From positions 1 through 64,000 of the forward strand of contig JAZLJA010000055.1 of the NCBI GenBank assembly GCA_045617625.1: a stretch of 64,000 nt of DNA, given 5' to 3'. A program made the translations under genes and the position numbers. The stretch comes from Firm-04 sp045617625. Its GTDB lineage: Bacteria; Bacillota; Clostridia; Oscillospirales; Ruminococcaceae. Under the pieces are notes generated by a model. It made no database searches, was not told where the DNA came from, and was given only the letters and a program-made list of their open reading frames with translations. How positions within the stretch are numbered: position 1 is the first letter of the stretch; every line of letters starts with the position of its first letter. Positions 51,216 through 59,951 of the stretch are shown here, in pieces.

Positions 51216-51977
51216 ATGGCGATTAGTACGTTTCAACGCCGTGAAGTCAAGTTCATGCTAGACAAAGAGCAGTTTGAAGGTCTGCTGCCCGTGATCCATG
51301 AATACATGAATCCGGACAAGTTCTGTGTGGACGGCAAAGAATACGGCATTTACAACATCTACTATGACACGCCCGACAATTTCCTCATCAGACAGTCGCT
51401 GGAGAAACCTTATTATAAGGAAAAGCTGCGTCTGCGCAGCTATTACTCTCCGGCAGCCCCCGACGACCAGGTTTTTCTTGAGGTGAAGAAGAAAATCGGT
51501 GGTATCGTCACAAAGCGTCGTGTTTCCATGACCCTCAGCGAAGCGGAAACCTATATCCAGACCCGCGTGAAGCCATATTATGAGCGCTTCATCGACCAGC
51601 AGGTCATCAAGGAACTGGATGTGTTTCTCAACTTCTATGAGAACATTGCCCCGCGCCAGTACATCAGCTATCAGCGTGCGGCGTTTTTCGGCAAGGAGGA
51701 CAGTGAATTCCGTCTGACCTTTGACCGCAAGATCACCGCAAGACGCGAAGATCTCACGCTTGGCAGAGAAAGCTACGGTGAGCAGCTTATTCTGCCCGAC
51801 CAGAAACTGATGGAGATCAAAGTCCCCGGGTCGATCCCGTTGTGGCTCAGTCAGGCTATGTCGGAGCTCGGCATCCGAAAGGTCAGCTTCTCGAAATACG
51901 GCACTGCTTATAAGAATTATGTCCGCAGCAAAGTGGAGGCTGCGAAAGAAATTGAAAGGAAGGCTAACTATGCTTAA
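51216..51977 (+). CDS. VTC-type polyphosphate polymerase domain protein
   Basis: The 253-residue product has the triphosphate-tunnel fold of the VTC domain: REVKF near the start, LRLRSYY, FLEVKKKIGGIVTKRR and a late EIKVPG, giving the basic tunnel and acidic metal ligands. In yeast Vtc4 this fold makes polyphosphate; bacterial versions lie near DUF4956 and CotH-like genes and their activity is less certain. ATG 51216 is the likely start. The strong AAGGAGG (51180-51186) is 30 bases away, separated by a perfect 7-bp hairpin (51192-51209); a GTG at 51177 is the alternative start. Confidence 0.85.
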   Translation: MAISTFQRREVKFMLDKEQFEGLLPVIHEYMNPDKFCVDGKEYGIYNIYYDTPDNFLIRQSLEKPYYKEKLRLRSYYSPAAPDDQVFLEVKKKIGGIVTKRRVSMTLSEAETYIQTRVKPYYERFIDQQVIKELDVFLNFYENIAPRQYISYQRAAFFGKEDSEFRLTFDRKITARREDLTLGRESYGEQLILPDQKLMEIKVPGSIPLWLSQAMSELGIRKVSFSKYGTAYKNYVRSKVEAAKEIERKANYA

Positions 51978-52731
51978 TATCCCAGCCATTGTGGCATCGG
52001 GGCTTTTTTCCCGTGTGTTTGAGGATCAATCCGAATTCAATCTTGCAATGCCGAGTGCAGGGCAGATCATCATTTGTGTGGTCGCGGCGCTTGTCATCGG
52101 TTTTCTGATTTCTCTCGTCTATATGTTCACCCACCGCAAGGAGGGTTATGCGCAGAGTTATGTGCTGGCAATGCCGATGCTTTCGACGCTGGTTTCCGTC
52201 GTCATCGTGATGATGTGCGTGCTGGCAGAAGGCACTGCGGGTATGACAGCGGCGATTTCGCTGACCGGTGCATTTTCGCTCGTGCGTTTCCGTTCTGCCC
52301 CCGGAGATCCCAGAGACATCGCTTACATCTTCTTTTCCATGACGATGGGTGTCATCTGCGGCATCGGCTATATCGGCTATGCGGCACTGTTTTTCCTGCT
52401 GGTTGCGGCAGTTCTCGTGGTGATGAACCTCACGAACTTTGCAGCACCCAAAACGCAGGATATGACCCTGAAAGTTACCATCCCCGAAAACCTCAACTAC
52501 AACGGTCTGTTCGATCAGGTGATGGAAAAATACACCACCGCATGGCTGCTGCGCCGCGTGAAGACCACGGATTTCGGCACGCTGTTCGACCTTGTATATT
52601 CTGTTCGCGTCAAGACGGATGCCGACCAGAAAAAGTTCATCGACGATATTCGCGCACTCAACGGCAATCTGAATGTCACTTTGGTGCTGTATCGCTATGA
52701 CGACCAGATTTACGATTCAAAAGCAAAATAA
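51970..52731 (+). CDS. DUF4956 membrane protein
   Basis: The 253-residue product has four membrane helices (about 30-50, 65-90, 108-125 and 128-145) with the conserved loop GAFSLVRFRSAPGDPRDIAY, typical of DUF4956, and a soluble C-terminal domain of about 90 residues with a ferredoxin-like strand pattern. It overlaps the VTC gene by eight bases and has GGAAGG upstream, so the two are coupled. DUF4956 and VTC proteins are commonly paired; a membrane channel or acceptor role is only an inference. Confidence 0.88.
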   Translation: MLNIPAIVASGLFSRVFEDQSEFNLAMPSAGQIIICVVAALVIGFLISLVYMFTHRKEGYAQSYVLAMPMLSTLVSVVIVMMCVLAEGTAGMTAAISLTGAFSLVRFRSAPGDPRDIAYIFFSMTMGVICGIGYIGYAALFFLLVAAVLVVMNLTNFAAPKTQDMTLKVTIPENLNYNGLFDQVMEKYTTAWLLRRVKTTDFGTLFDLVYSVRVKTDADQKKFIDDIRALNGNLNVTLVLYRYDDQIYDSKAK

Positions 52732-52814
52732 GAGAAACGTAAAAATGCCGAAAAGACTGAACCGCGCAAAGAGGTTTGGTCTTTTTGTGCATTTGCACGG
52801 AGAAAGGAAAACAC

Positions 52815-54263
52815 ATGAAGAAATTCAACCATCAGGCACGCAGATGTGCGGTTTTGCTTGCCGTATTGCTTGCTGCATCGCCGCTTGCTGCCTGCGATGA
52901 CAGTTCCAGCCAAACGCAGGGCGACAATTCCACTGCGGAATCAAGTACCGTGAATGACAACAGCAGCACTGCCGATGCGAATGAATCCTCGGAGAAAAGC
53001 AAAAAAGACGATTCTTCGAGCAAAAAGGATAGTCCCGACAGTAAAAAATCCGATGAATCCTCATCGGGCATGGAGCAATCGGGCGACGAATCCTCGGTGA
53101 ACGATGATGAAAGTTCCGTCTCCGATAATCAACCGTCGGGCGGCGATGATTCGCAGGGCGGTGCGTCAGATTCCAAGCCTGCGGAACAAAACAGCAAATC
53201 GGGCAGCGAATCCTGGAAGGATGAGGAACCTGCCCAAACAACTGAAGGACCCCCCAACGAGGATGATGACGACGAGCCGAAGGTCAAGGAAACAAAATAC
53301 ATCTATCTCGAAGGCAATTCCGCGAAATATAACGGCACGGGTATCTACGTGTCGGGCAGCACGATCATTATCGAAAAGGGCGGCATTTATGAGATCTCAG
53401 GCACGCTCAACAATGGTCAGATTCTCATTAAGAACGGCAACAAAAAGGTGTATCTGAACCTGAACGGCTGCGATATCACCAACAATGCAGGCTCCGCGAT
53501 CAACTGTCAGCAGGCAAAAAAAGTGACCGTCACCACGCTGCCGGGCACTGTCAACACCCTTGCCGACGGCGGCACCCATGATCTGGATAAGGGAACGATT
53601 TTCTCAGAAGATACAGTGATTCTGGAGGGCGAGGGCACGCTCAACATCACCGCAAATTATGCACACGGCATCCAGAGCGACGATGATATCATCGTCAACA
53701 GCGGCACGATCAATATTGTCTCGGCAAAAAGCGGTCTGCACTCCAACGACGGCATTGACATCAACGGCGGCAAGCTGTTTTGCGACGGCGGCACCAACGG
53801 CATCAAAACCGACGGCTATATCAACATCAACGGCGGTGAGTCGATTTTCCTCGGCGGCACGCGTGAGGAAAAGGGTGCAGTTTACTGCGACGGCACGTTC
53901 ACAGTGAACGGCGGCACGTTTTATGCGATCGGAAATACCTGCACCACGCCTGACCCTTCGGTTTCCACGGCGACGGTCATCGGTGCGGTGTTCACGCAGC
54001 CCAAATCGGGCGGCACGATGGTGCAGTTTGCGGGCGGCGGCAACACGGTTGCAGCGTTCACATCGCCGCGCGGATTCAAGTATGCGCTCTATGCAGGCGG
54101 CAACCTGACGCAGAATACCGATTACACAGTCAGCTACGGCGGCAGTGTCAGCGGCGGCAGTGAGGAAAATTATGTCACCTATGGCGGCACATACAGCGGC
54201 GGCACAGATGGCGGCACGTTCAACGCGGGCAGCAGCGTGACGATGCACAGCATCGCAGGGTGA
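52815..54263 (+). CDS. Lipoprotein with acidic spacer and beta-helix carbohydrate-binding-type domain (DUF4353-like)
   Basis: The 482-residue product has a lipoprotein signal (lipobox LAAC near residue 25), a spacer of about 130 residues made of Ser, Asp, Glu and Lys, and from about 165 a right-handed beta-helix with repeats such as LNGCDITNNAGSAI, GGKLFCDGGTNGIKTDG and INGGESIFLGG. This is the pattern of proteins annotated as DUF4353 or carbohydrate-binding domain containing. It should sit on the outer face of the membrane. It follows the VTC and DUF4956 genes by 83 bases, an arrangement known in Clostridia. The start is supported by AGAAAGGA. Confidence 0.85.
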   Translation: MKKFNHQARRCAVLLAVLLAASPLAACDDSSSQTQGDNSTAESSTVNDNSSTADANESSEKSKKDDSSSKKDSPDSKKSDESSSGMEQSGDESSVNDDESSVSDNQPSGGDDSQGGASDSKPAEQNSKSGSESWKDEEPAQTTEGPPNEDDDDEPKVKETKYIYLEGNSAKYNGTGIYVSGSTIIIEKGGIYEISGTLNNGQILIKNGNKKVYLNLNGCDITNNAGSAINCQQAKKVTVTTLPGTVNTLADGGTHDLDKGTIFSEDTVILEGEGTLNITANYAHGIQSDDDIIVNSGTINIVSAKSGLHSNDGIDINGGKLFCDGGTNGIKTDGYININGGESIFLGGTREEKGAVYCDGTFTVNGGTFYAIGNTCTTPDPSVSTATVIGAVFTQPKSGGTMVQFAGGGNTVAAFTSPRGFKYALYAGGNLTQNTDYTVSYGGSVSGGSEENYVTYGGTYSGGTDGGTFNAGSSVTMHSIAG

Positions 54264-54306
54264 TAAGGGATACGATCCCATTATGTAAACAGTGAACATA
54301 TCATAA

Positions 54307-54345
54307 AAATCGGTCAAGCCTTTTCAAAGGTTTGACCGATTTTTT
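54307..54345 (+). terminator. Terminator of the VTC-DUF4956-lipoprotein operon
   Basis: A long stem (ATCGGTCAAGCCTT paired with its near complement) with a short loop is followed by five T. Confidence 0.92.
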
Positions 54346-54354
54346 GTGATTCGC

Positions 54355-54415
54355 CCCGTGGGTCGCATAGTGGGATTCCCTTTGCGAAGAATGAGAGTCC
54401 CATTACAAATCCGCC
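54355..54415 (-). repeat. Dispersed intergenic repeat, copy 5 (diverged)
   Basis: On the minus strand it reads GCGGATTTGTAATGGGACTC and then TTCGCAAAGGGAATCCCAC, the order seen in the other copies, but the TATCTGCGATG core is degraded. It runs over the last codons and stop of the Xaa-Pro peptidase gene. Confidence 0.45.
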
Positions 54416-55503
54416 TGAGACACCCCTATGATCTGCAAATGCTTCGGGAACTGCGTCAGATTTTGCGGTGTGTTTCCCTGAATCAGCACCATGTCCTCGA
54501 TGCGGATGCCGAATTTTCCCGCCAGATAGATGCCGGGCTCATCCGTCATCACAATGCCGTTTTGCAGCGGCTCGCTGCAGCGCGGTGACGCAGATGGGTA
54601 TTCATGGATCTCCAACCCCACGCTGTGCCCCAATGCGTGTGTGAAATACTTCCCGTAGCCCGCCTCGGCAATGAGATTTTCAGCAGCTTCGTGCATTTTG
54701 GAACACAGTTCACCTTCCCGTGCAGCATCGAATGCGGCTTGCTGTGCCTGCAGCACGATCTCATACACGCGGCGAATTTCATCGGTGACGCTGCCAAACG
54801 CCAGTGTGCGCGTCATATCTGAATGGTAGCCGTGCCACACTGCACCGAAATCGGCAAGGATGATGTCACCGGATTGCAGCGGGCGGTCGCTTGGCACACC
54901 ATGCGGTTTGCTCGAATTTTCGCCGAACAGGATGATCGTGTCAAACGAGGACTTTTCACTGCCGCGCATTGCCATGAGATAATCAAGGCGGGCGGCTGCT
55001 TGCTTTTCGGTGATGCCGAGCGTCAGTTCGGGTAAAAGTGCAGCAAATGCGTCCTCTGCGATGCGCTGTGCGTGGACGATGCAGTCGATTTCCTCCTGCG
55101 ATTTGCAGGCACGCAGCACATTGATCGCACTGTCCAGCGGCAGCCATTCGGCGATGTCGTATCTGCCTTTGTTGATGCCAAACTGCTTCACCGTGACATC
55201 GTCATCCTCGAACAGCAAGGTTTTGACGTCATGCAGCGCAAGCTGCTCGCGGATGTGCGCAACACCGTTTTTTTCTGTCGTGGTGCAGACCACCATGAAG
55301 CCCTTGGGGGTGAGCAAATTCTCGGCAACCTCGATATAGCGGCCATCGGTGATGAAAACAGCCGTATCATCGGAGAAAACCAGACAAGTTCCCTCCAGTG
55401 CGGTTTCACCCGTGATGTAAGTGATGGTCACTTCACCGGTGAGGAGCATGGCATCGGCTTCCTTTTCACGGATGATCGAAAAAAGCGCTTGCAAACGGTT
55501 CAT
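54403..55503 (-). CDS. M24 family Xaa-Pro aminopeptidase
   Basis: The 366-residue product has the creatinase-like N-terminal domain (1-130) and a pita-bread M24 domain. The metal ligands are in LADFGAV (Asp), HSDMTR (Asp), GHSVGLEIHE (His), MTDEPGIY (Glu) and IRIEDM (Glu), so it should remove an N-terminal residue before proline in the cytoplasm. AGGAGG before ATG 55503 sets the start; a longer frame upstream crosses the promoter. It is transcribed alone, divergent from trmB. Confidence 0.92.
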   Translation of the reverse strand: MNRLQALFSIIREKEADAMLLTGEVTITYITGETALEGTCLVFSDDTAVFITDGRYIEVAENLLTPKGFMVVCTTTEKNGVAHIREQLALHDVKTLLFEDDDVTVKQFGINKGRYDIAEWLPLDSAINVLRACKSQEEIDCIVHAQRIAEDAFAALLPELTLGITEKQAAARLDYLMAMRGSEKSSFDTIILFGENSSKPHGVPSDRPLQSGDIILADFGAVWHGYHSDMTRTLAFGSVTDEIRRVYEIVLQAQQAAFDAAREGELCSKMHEAAENLIAEAGYGKYFTHALGHSVGLEIHEYPSASPRCSEPLQNGIVMTDEPGIYLAGKFGIRIEDMVLIQGNTPQNLTQFPKHLQIIGVSQADL

Positions 55504-55536
55504 ATGCACTTCCTCCTTGTTTGAGTGTTTTTCTTC

Positions 55537-55565
55537 ATTATAAACCGTAAAAATTTTGCTGTCAA
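55537..55565 (-). promoter_or_regulatory. Promoter of the Xaa-Pro peptidase gene
   Basis: On the minus strand TTGACA (55560-55565) and TATAAT (55537-55542) are spaced by 17 bases. Its -35 box is one base from the -35 box of the divergent trmB promoter. Confidence 0.85.
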
Positions 55566-55566
55566 G

Positions 55567-55595
55567 TTGCAATCTGCAAAAAAATGTGGTATAAT
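55567..55595 (+). promoter_or_regulatory. trmB promoter
   Basis: TTGCAA at 55567-55572 and TATAAT at 55590-55595 are spaced by 17 bases, back to back with the divergent promoter. Confidence 0.8.
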
Positions 55596-55636
55596 ACAAG
55601 TAATTATATGCAAATGCAGAAAAGGAATGAAAATCT

Positions 55637-56380
55637 ATGAGAATCAGACACAAGCCGTGGGCAAAGCCCGAGATCGCCGCTTCGCCGTTTTGTATGGATG
55701 ACGCATTTGTTTTGCGCGGACATTGGCGCAGCCAGTTTGCAAGACCGGATCAGCCGTTCTTTGTGGAGCTTGGATGCGGCAAGGGCGGCTGGGTATCGCA
55801 GGCAGCAGCCATGCGCCCCGAAAATAACTATCTTGCACTGGACATCAAGGATGAAATGCTGGGCATGGCAAAGCGCAAGACCGAAGCAAAATTCAAAGAG
55901 ATCGGCAGAGAGCCTGACAACATCCGCTTGTCGATTCTCAACATCGAGCGCATTTCCGAGGTGCTGACGCCTGAGGACGGTGTTGACCGCATTTACATCA
56001 ACTTTTGCAACCCGTGGCCGAAGCCCTCGCACAAAAAACGCCGTCTGACACATCCGCGGCAGCTTGTGCAGTATCAGGCGATCCTGCACGGAGAACTGCA
56101 CTTCAAGACCGATGACGATGATCTGTTCCGCGAGTCGCTGATCTATTTCACCGACTGCGGCTGGGAAATTCTCTTTCAAACCACCGATCTGCACGCAAAT
56201 GAGCCCGCAGACAACATTCGCACGGAGCATGAGCAGATGTTCACCGAGGAAGGCAAGAAAATCAAGTTTTTGATTGCCAAGCCGCCTGTCGGTGAGCCGA
56301 TCCTGCCCGAACAATATGCGCCGAAGCCACACACGGAGGAGCAGGAAGAAAATGAAGATGGAGAAACACTTTCAGAGTAA
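55637..56380 (+). CDS. trmB: tRNA (guanine-N7-)-methyltransferase TrmB
   Basis: TrmB makes m7G46 in the variable loop of tRNA. The 247-residue product has the SAM motif VELGCGKGGWVSQAA, the acidic LALDIKDEM, and the family motifs INFCNPWPKPSHKKRRLTHPR (shown in part: NPWPKPSHKKRRL) and LHFKTDDDDLF. A tail of about 25 residues, rich in Glu, extends past the usual end. The next small gene overlaps its 3' end. Confidence 0.95.
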   Translation: MRIRHKPWAKPEIAASPFCMDDAFVLRGHWRSQFARPDQPFFVELGCGKGGWVSQAAAMRPENNYLALDIKDEMLGMAKRKTEAKFKEIGREPDNIRLSILNIERISEVLTPEDGVDRIYINFCNPWPKPSHKKRRLTHPRQLVQYQAILHGELHFKTDDDDLFRESLIYFTDCGWEILFQTTDLHANEPADNIRTEHEQMFTEEGKKIKFLIAKPPVGEPILPEQYAPKPHTEEQEENEDGETLSE

Positions 56381-56591
56381 AGACGGCAAACGGTTTCTGG
56401 ATATCGGCTATCAGTCGCAGACAGCAGTGGGCAGCGGCGACGAAAAGCCCAGTGAGGTCGTGCCCTTGCAGGAGGGCATCCGCATCATGTGCATCAACGG
56501 TGTGGACAGATGGGCGACCGTGTTTTCCGCGGTACACAAAGCACGGAAAATTGTGCGTGCGCCGTTTCGGCTGCTGAAAGGAAAAAAGTGA
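56352..56591 (+). CDS. Small conserved-looking protein, function unknown
   Basis: A 79-residue frame begins inside the trmB 3' end (29-base overlap) with AGGAAG upstream. The product is basic at its end (KARKIVRAPFRLLKGKK) and has no membrane helix or motif that I recognise. Its place directly after trmB with a ribosome site supports expression, but the evidence is modest. Confidence 0.5.
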   Translation: MKMEKHFQSKDGKRFLDIGYQSQTAVGSGDEKPSEVVPLQEGIRIMCINGVDRWATVFSAVHKARKIVRAPFRLLKGKK

Positions 56592-56731
56592 AAACGGCAG
56601 CAGATGCGCCCCTATGTTCCGCGGCGATTTCCGCGCACAGCGAGGCAGCACGCATCGGAAAAAGAAAGCGTTTATATCGGGCGCGATGTTTTGGCGCGAT
56701 AATGCGATAATAGAAAGCTGGTACACGAAAA

Positions 56732-58015
56732 ATGAGCAAATCTATTCTGATTCGCGGCGTGCGTGCGGTGGATACCGTGCGTGACGAGGTCTGCGATATT
56801 CTCATCGAAAACGGAAAAATCACGCAGATCGCGGACAAACTGAATGTCGGTGCGGAAATACAGATTGACGGCAGCGGCTTGGTCGCCATGCCGGGGCTGT
56901 TTGATATGCACGTTCATTTCCGCGATCCCGGTCAGACACACAAGGAAGATCTGATGACGGGCTCTGCGGCGGCTCTGGCGGGCGGCGTGACGGGTGTGCT
57001 GTGTATGCCGAACACCACACCGCCGATGGATTCGCCTGCACAGATCACGGAATTTCTCGCAAGAGCGAAGGAAACAGGCGTTGAGGTCTGTCAGGCAGGC
57101 TGCCTGACGATGGGCTTGCAGGGCAAATCACTTGCGGATTATCACGCGCTGAAACAGGCAGGTGCCGCGGCACTCTCCGATGACGGAAAGCCTGTGCCGA
57201 CTGCCGATCTGATGGAGGAGGCACTGTGCGGTGCCGATGCCGAGGGTCTGCTGATCGTTTCGCATTGCGAAGATCTGGCAATCATCGACGGCGGCATCAT
57301 CAACAAGGGCAAGATCTCCGAGGCACTGGGCGTCAAAGGCATGGACAGACGCTCAGAGGATTCCATCACACAGCGCGACCTCGACCTGGCTGCAAAAACG
57401 GGTGCAAGACTGCATATCTGTCATGTCAGCACACGCGGAAGCGTGGATGCGGTAAGAAAAGCAAAAGCCGCAGGTGCAAGGGTCTCCTGCGAAACAGCCC
57501 CGCATTATTTTACGCTCACCGAGGAAAAACTGCTTGCCCGTGATGCCGATTTCCGCATGAATCCGCCGCTCCGCACCGAGGATGACCGCCGCGCCGTCAT
57601 TGAGGGCATTCTGGACGGCACCATCGACTGTATCATCACCGACCATGCTCCGCATACTGCGGCTGAGAAGGCGGATTTCGAGAAAGCACCCAATGGTGTG
57701 GTGGGGCTGGAAACCTCTCTTGCCGCGACGCTCACCGCATTGTATCACACGAATCTGCTCACGCTGCAGGACATTGTCCGCCTGATGAGCAGCAATCCGC
57801 GCGAATTGCTCGGGCTTGCGCCGCGTTCGATCGCAAAGGGCGCAAAAGCTGACCTGATTCTCGTCAACCCGACACTTGCATGGCAGGTCGATCCCGATCA
57901 GCTGCATTCCAGATCGCATAACACGGTATTCAAAGGCATGACACTGACAGGCAAGCCCGTTGTCACGATTACCGACGGTATCATCCGCTATACGGACGCA
58001 TCCGTTCAGATATAA
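56732..58015 (+). CDS. pyrC: Dihydroorotase
   Basis: Dihydroorotase closes carbamoyl-aspartate to dihydroorotate in pyrimidine synthesis. The 427-residue product is a full class I enzyme: metal motif DMHVHFRDPG, VTGVLCMPNTTPP, ARLHICHVSTRGS, ETAPHYFTLTEE, the catalytic region ITDHAPHT and NGVVGLETSLA. It is followed after 13 bases by an Lrp-type regulator. No PyrR or attenuator is seen upstream. Confidence 0.95.
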   Translation: MSKSILIRGVRAVDTVRDEVCDILIENGKITQIADKLNVGAEIQIDGSGLVAMPGLFDMHVHFRDPGQTHKEDLMTGSAAALAGGVTGVLCMPNTTPPMDSPAQITEFLARAKETGVEVCQAGCLTMGLQGKSLADYHALKQAGAAALSDDGKPVPTADLMEEALCGADAEGLLIVSHCEDLAIIDGGIINKGKISEALGVKGMDRRSEDSITQRDLDLAAKTGARLHICHVSTRGSVDAVRKAKAAGARVSCETAPHYFTLTEEKLLARDADFRMNPPLRTEDDRRAVIEGILDGTIDCIITDHAPHTAAEKADFEKAPNGVVGLETSLAATLTALYHTNLLTLQDIVRLMSSNPRELLGLAPRSIAKGAKADLILVNPTLAWQVDPDQLHSRSHNTVFKGMTLTGKPVVTITDGIIRYTDASVQI

Positions 58016-58028
58016 GGAGGATATTTCC

Positions 58029-58505
58029 ATGAATGAACTCGTACAGCTTCTGAAACAAAATGCGCGTCTCAGCAACGCCGAACTTGCCGTTATGACAGGC
58101 AAAACCGAGGCACAGGTCGCCGCCGAGATCGCCGCACTGGAACAGTCGGGTGTGATTCGCGGATACAGTGTCATCGTGGATGAAGAAAAAGCTGACCGCG
58201 ATGCCGTTTCCGCATATATTGAGCTGAAAGTGACCCCGAAGCCTGACTGCGGCTTCGATGAACTCGCCAAAGTCGTCATGTCCTATGACGAAGTGGAATC
58301 CGTCACGCTGATGTCGGGCGGCTATGACCTTGGTCTGACCGTCACGGGTTACAGCCTGCGTGATATCGCGGCGTTTGTGGCACAGCGGCTTTCCACGCTT
58401 GACGGTGTTCTCTCCACCACAACACATTTTGTGCTGAAGCGTTACAAGGAGAAAGGCATCACCATTTTGGAGGATTCCTGCGATGAAAGAGGTGTCTATC
58501 TGTGA
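58029..58505 (+). CDS. Lrp/AsnC family transcriptional regulator
   Basis: The 158-residue product has an N-terminal winged-helix (about 1-50, LLKQNARLSNAELAVMTGK) and a C-terminal RAM/AsnC ligand domain (about 65-140, with VTLMSGGYDLGLTVTG), the fold that senses amino acids. AAGGAGG before ATG 58029 sets the start. Its stop overlaps the aminotransferase GTG start (GTGA), so it most likely controls that enzyme or responds to its substrate. Confidence 0.92.
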   Translation: MNELVQLLKQNARLSNAELAVMTGKTEAQVAAEIAALEQSGVIRGYSVIVDEEKADRDAVSAYIELKVTPKPDCGFDELAKVVMSYDEVESVTLMSGGYDLGLTVTGYSLRDIAAFVAQRLSTLDGVLSTTTHFVLKRYKEKGITILEDSCDERGVYL

Positions 58506-59674
58506 AACCCTATGAGCAAATCATGTCCCAGCGAACCCAAGAGCTTTCTCCCTCGCCGATCCGAAGATTTTTCGATCTGGCGGAGACGATGGACAATGTC
58601 ATTTCGCTGGGCGTTGGCGAACCCGATTTCCGCACCCCGTGGACGATTCGTTCAGCGGCGATTTCCACGCTGGAACGTCAGTCGATCTTCTACGGTGCCA
58701 ATTCGGGCATTCTGCCGCTGCGCGAGGAAATTTCGCGCTTCATGCAGCGGCGGTATCAGCTTACATACAGTGCTGAAGATGAGGTTCTTGTGACTGTCGG
58801 CGGCTCGGAGGCGGTTGACCTGACCTTCCGCACGCTGCTGAATCCCGGGGATGAGGTGCTTGTGACAGAGCCGTGTTTTGTCTGCTATGCGCCGCTGATT
58901 TCCCTTGCCGACGGCATCGCGGTGCCGCTGCAAACGCACCAGAAGGATGAATTTCGGCTGACGGCAGAATCGCTCCGAAAGGCAATCACCCCGAAAACCA
59001 AGCTGCTGATGATGTCGTTCCCGAATAACCCGACGGGTGCTGTCATGCGCCGCGAGGATTACGAGGAAATCGCAAAAGTGCTGGAGGGCACGGATATCAT
59101 GGTGCTTTCCGATGAGATCTATTCGGAACTGACATACGGCACCAAGCACTGTTCGCCTGCCACGGTTGACGGAATGCGTGAGCGCACGATCGTTGTGAAC
59201 GGATTTTCAAAAGCATTTGCGATGACAGGCTGGCGGCTTGGCTGGATGGCGGCTCCGGCACCGATCATTGCACAAGCAAGAAAAATTCACCAGTACGGCA
59301 TCATGTGTGCGCCGATGCTTTCGCAGCGTGCCGCGATCGAGGCACTGCGCAACTGCGATGCGGATGTCGAGCGCATGGTGGAGGAATATGACCATCGCCG
59401 CAGATTCATGCTGGAGCGTTTCAAACAAATGGGGCTTTACTGTTTTCCGCCTGCGGGTGCATTTTATCTGTTCCCGAACATTTCGGCAACAGGCATGGAC
59501 AGTGAGACATTCTGTGAGCAGCTTTTGCAGGAGGAACGCGTGGCTGTCGTGCCGGGAAGCGCGTTTGGCGAAAGCGGCAAGGATAACATCCGAATATCGT
59601 ATGCGTATTCGCTGAAGCATCTGGCTGAGGCGGCGGACCGCATGGAGCGGTTCATCAAGCGGCACACGATTTGA
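58502..59674 (+). CDS. PLP-dependent aminotransferase, class I/II
   Basis: The 390-residue product is a fold-type I aminotransferase. It has ISLGVGEPDFRTP, FPNNPTGAVM, SDEIYSELTY and the PLP-binding lysine in NGFSKAFAMTGWRLGW, with a late Arg in NIRISYAYS for the carboxylate. The set matches aspartate/aromatic aminotransferases (PatA-like); the exact amino acid cannot be told. It starts at GTG overlapping the stop of the Lrp gene. The pair Lrp plus aminotransferase is common in Clostridia. Confidence 0.9.
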   Translation: MKPYEQIMSQRTQELSPSPIRRFFDLAETMDNVISLGVGEPDFRTPWTIRSAAISTLERQSIFYGANSGILPLREEISRFMQRRYQLTYSAEDEVLVTVGGSEAVDLTFRTLLNPGDEVLVTEPCFVCYAPLISLADGIAVPLQTHQKDEFRLTAESLRKAITPKTKLLMMSFPNNPTGAVMRREDYEEIAKVLEGTDIMVLSDEIYSELTYGTKHCSPATVDGMRERTIVVNGFSKAFAMTGWRLGWMAAPAPIIAQARKIHQYGIMCAPMLSQRAAIEALRNCDADVERMVEEYDHRRRFMLERFKQMGLYCFPPAGAFYLFPNISATGMDSETFCEQLLQEERVAVVPGSAFGESGKDNIRISYAYSLKHLAEAADRMERFIKRHTI

Positions 59675-59677
59675 TTG

Positions 59678-59776
59678 TATCTGCGATGCATTTGTAACGC
59701 GGCAGTTTGCATCGCAAACGTGCCGCTCTGAACCTCGTCAAAGGGGACACTGTCCCTTTGGAATCCTGTTTTATAA
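59678..59776 (+). repeat. Dispersed intergenic repeat, copy 6
   Basis: The core TATCTGCGATGCATT is exact, followed by TGTAACGCGGCAG, a GTTTGC/GCAAAC hairpin, TCAAAGGGGACACTGTCCCTTTGG split by its own hairpin (arms CAAAGGG and CCCTTTG) and TTTTATAAGG. It lies four bases after the aminotransferase stop and is the most complete copy. Confidence 0.7.
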
Positions 59777-59830
59777 GGTATGACGCACGAAGCGCAACAT
59801 CTCCCTCCTCACAGCAGGTCAGGAGAGAAC

Positions 59831-59868
59831 ATGGGGGAACCCTACCAAGGGGTTCCCCCATATTTTTT
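59831..59868 (+). terminator. Terminator-like hairpin downstream of the aminotransferase
   Basis: A stem with ATGGGGGAACCC and GGGTTCCCCCAT arms is followed by six T. The arms resemble the hairpin at 5144-5173 near repeat copy 1. Confidence 0.75.
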
Positions 59869-59886
59869 GTCATGTGAAGATAGAAA

Positions 59887-59926
59887 ATTGCACCTGTCTC
59901 CCTTTTCCCTCTCAGACAGGTGCAAT
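59887..59926 (-). terminator. Terminator of the second sigma/anti-sigma unit
   Basis: A perfect 13-bp stem (ATTGCACCTGTCT with its complement) reads into TTTTCT on the minus strand, 25 bases after the anti-sigma stop. Confidence 0.88.
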
Positions 59927-59951
59927 TCACGTATATTACGATGATTTCGGA

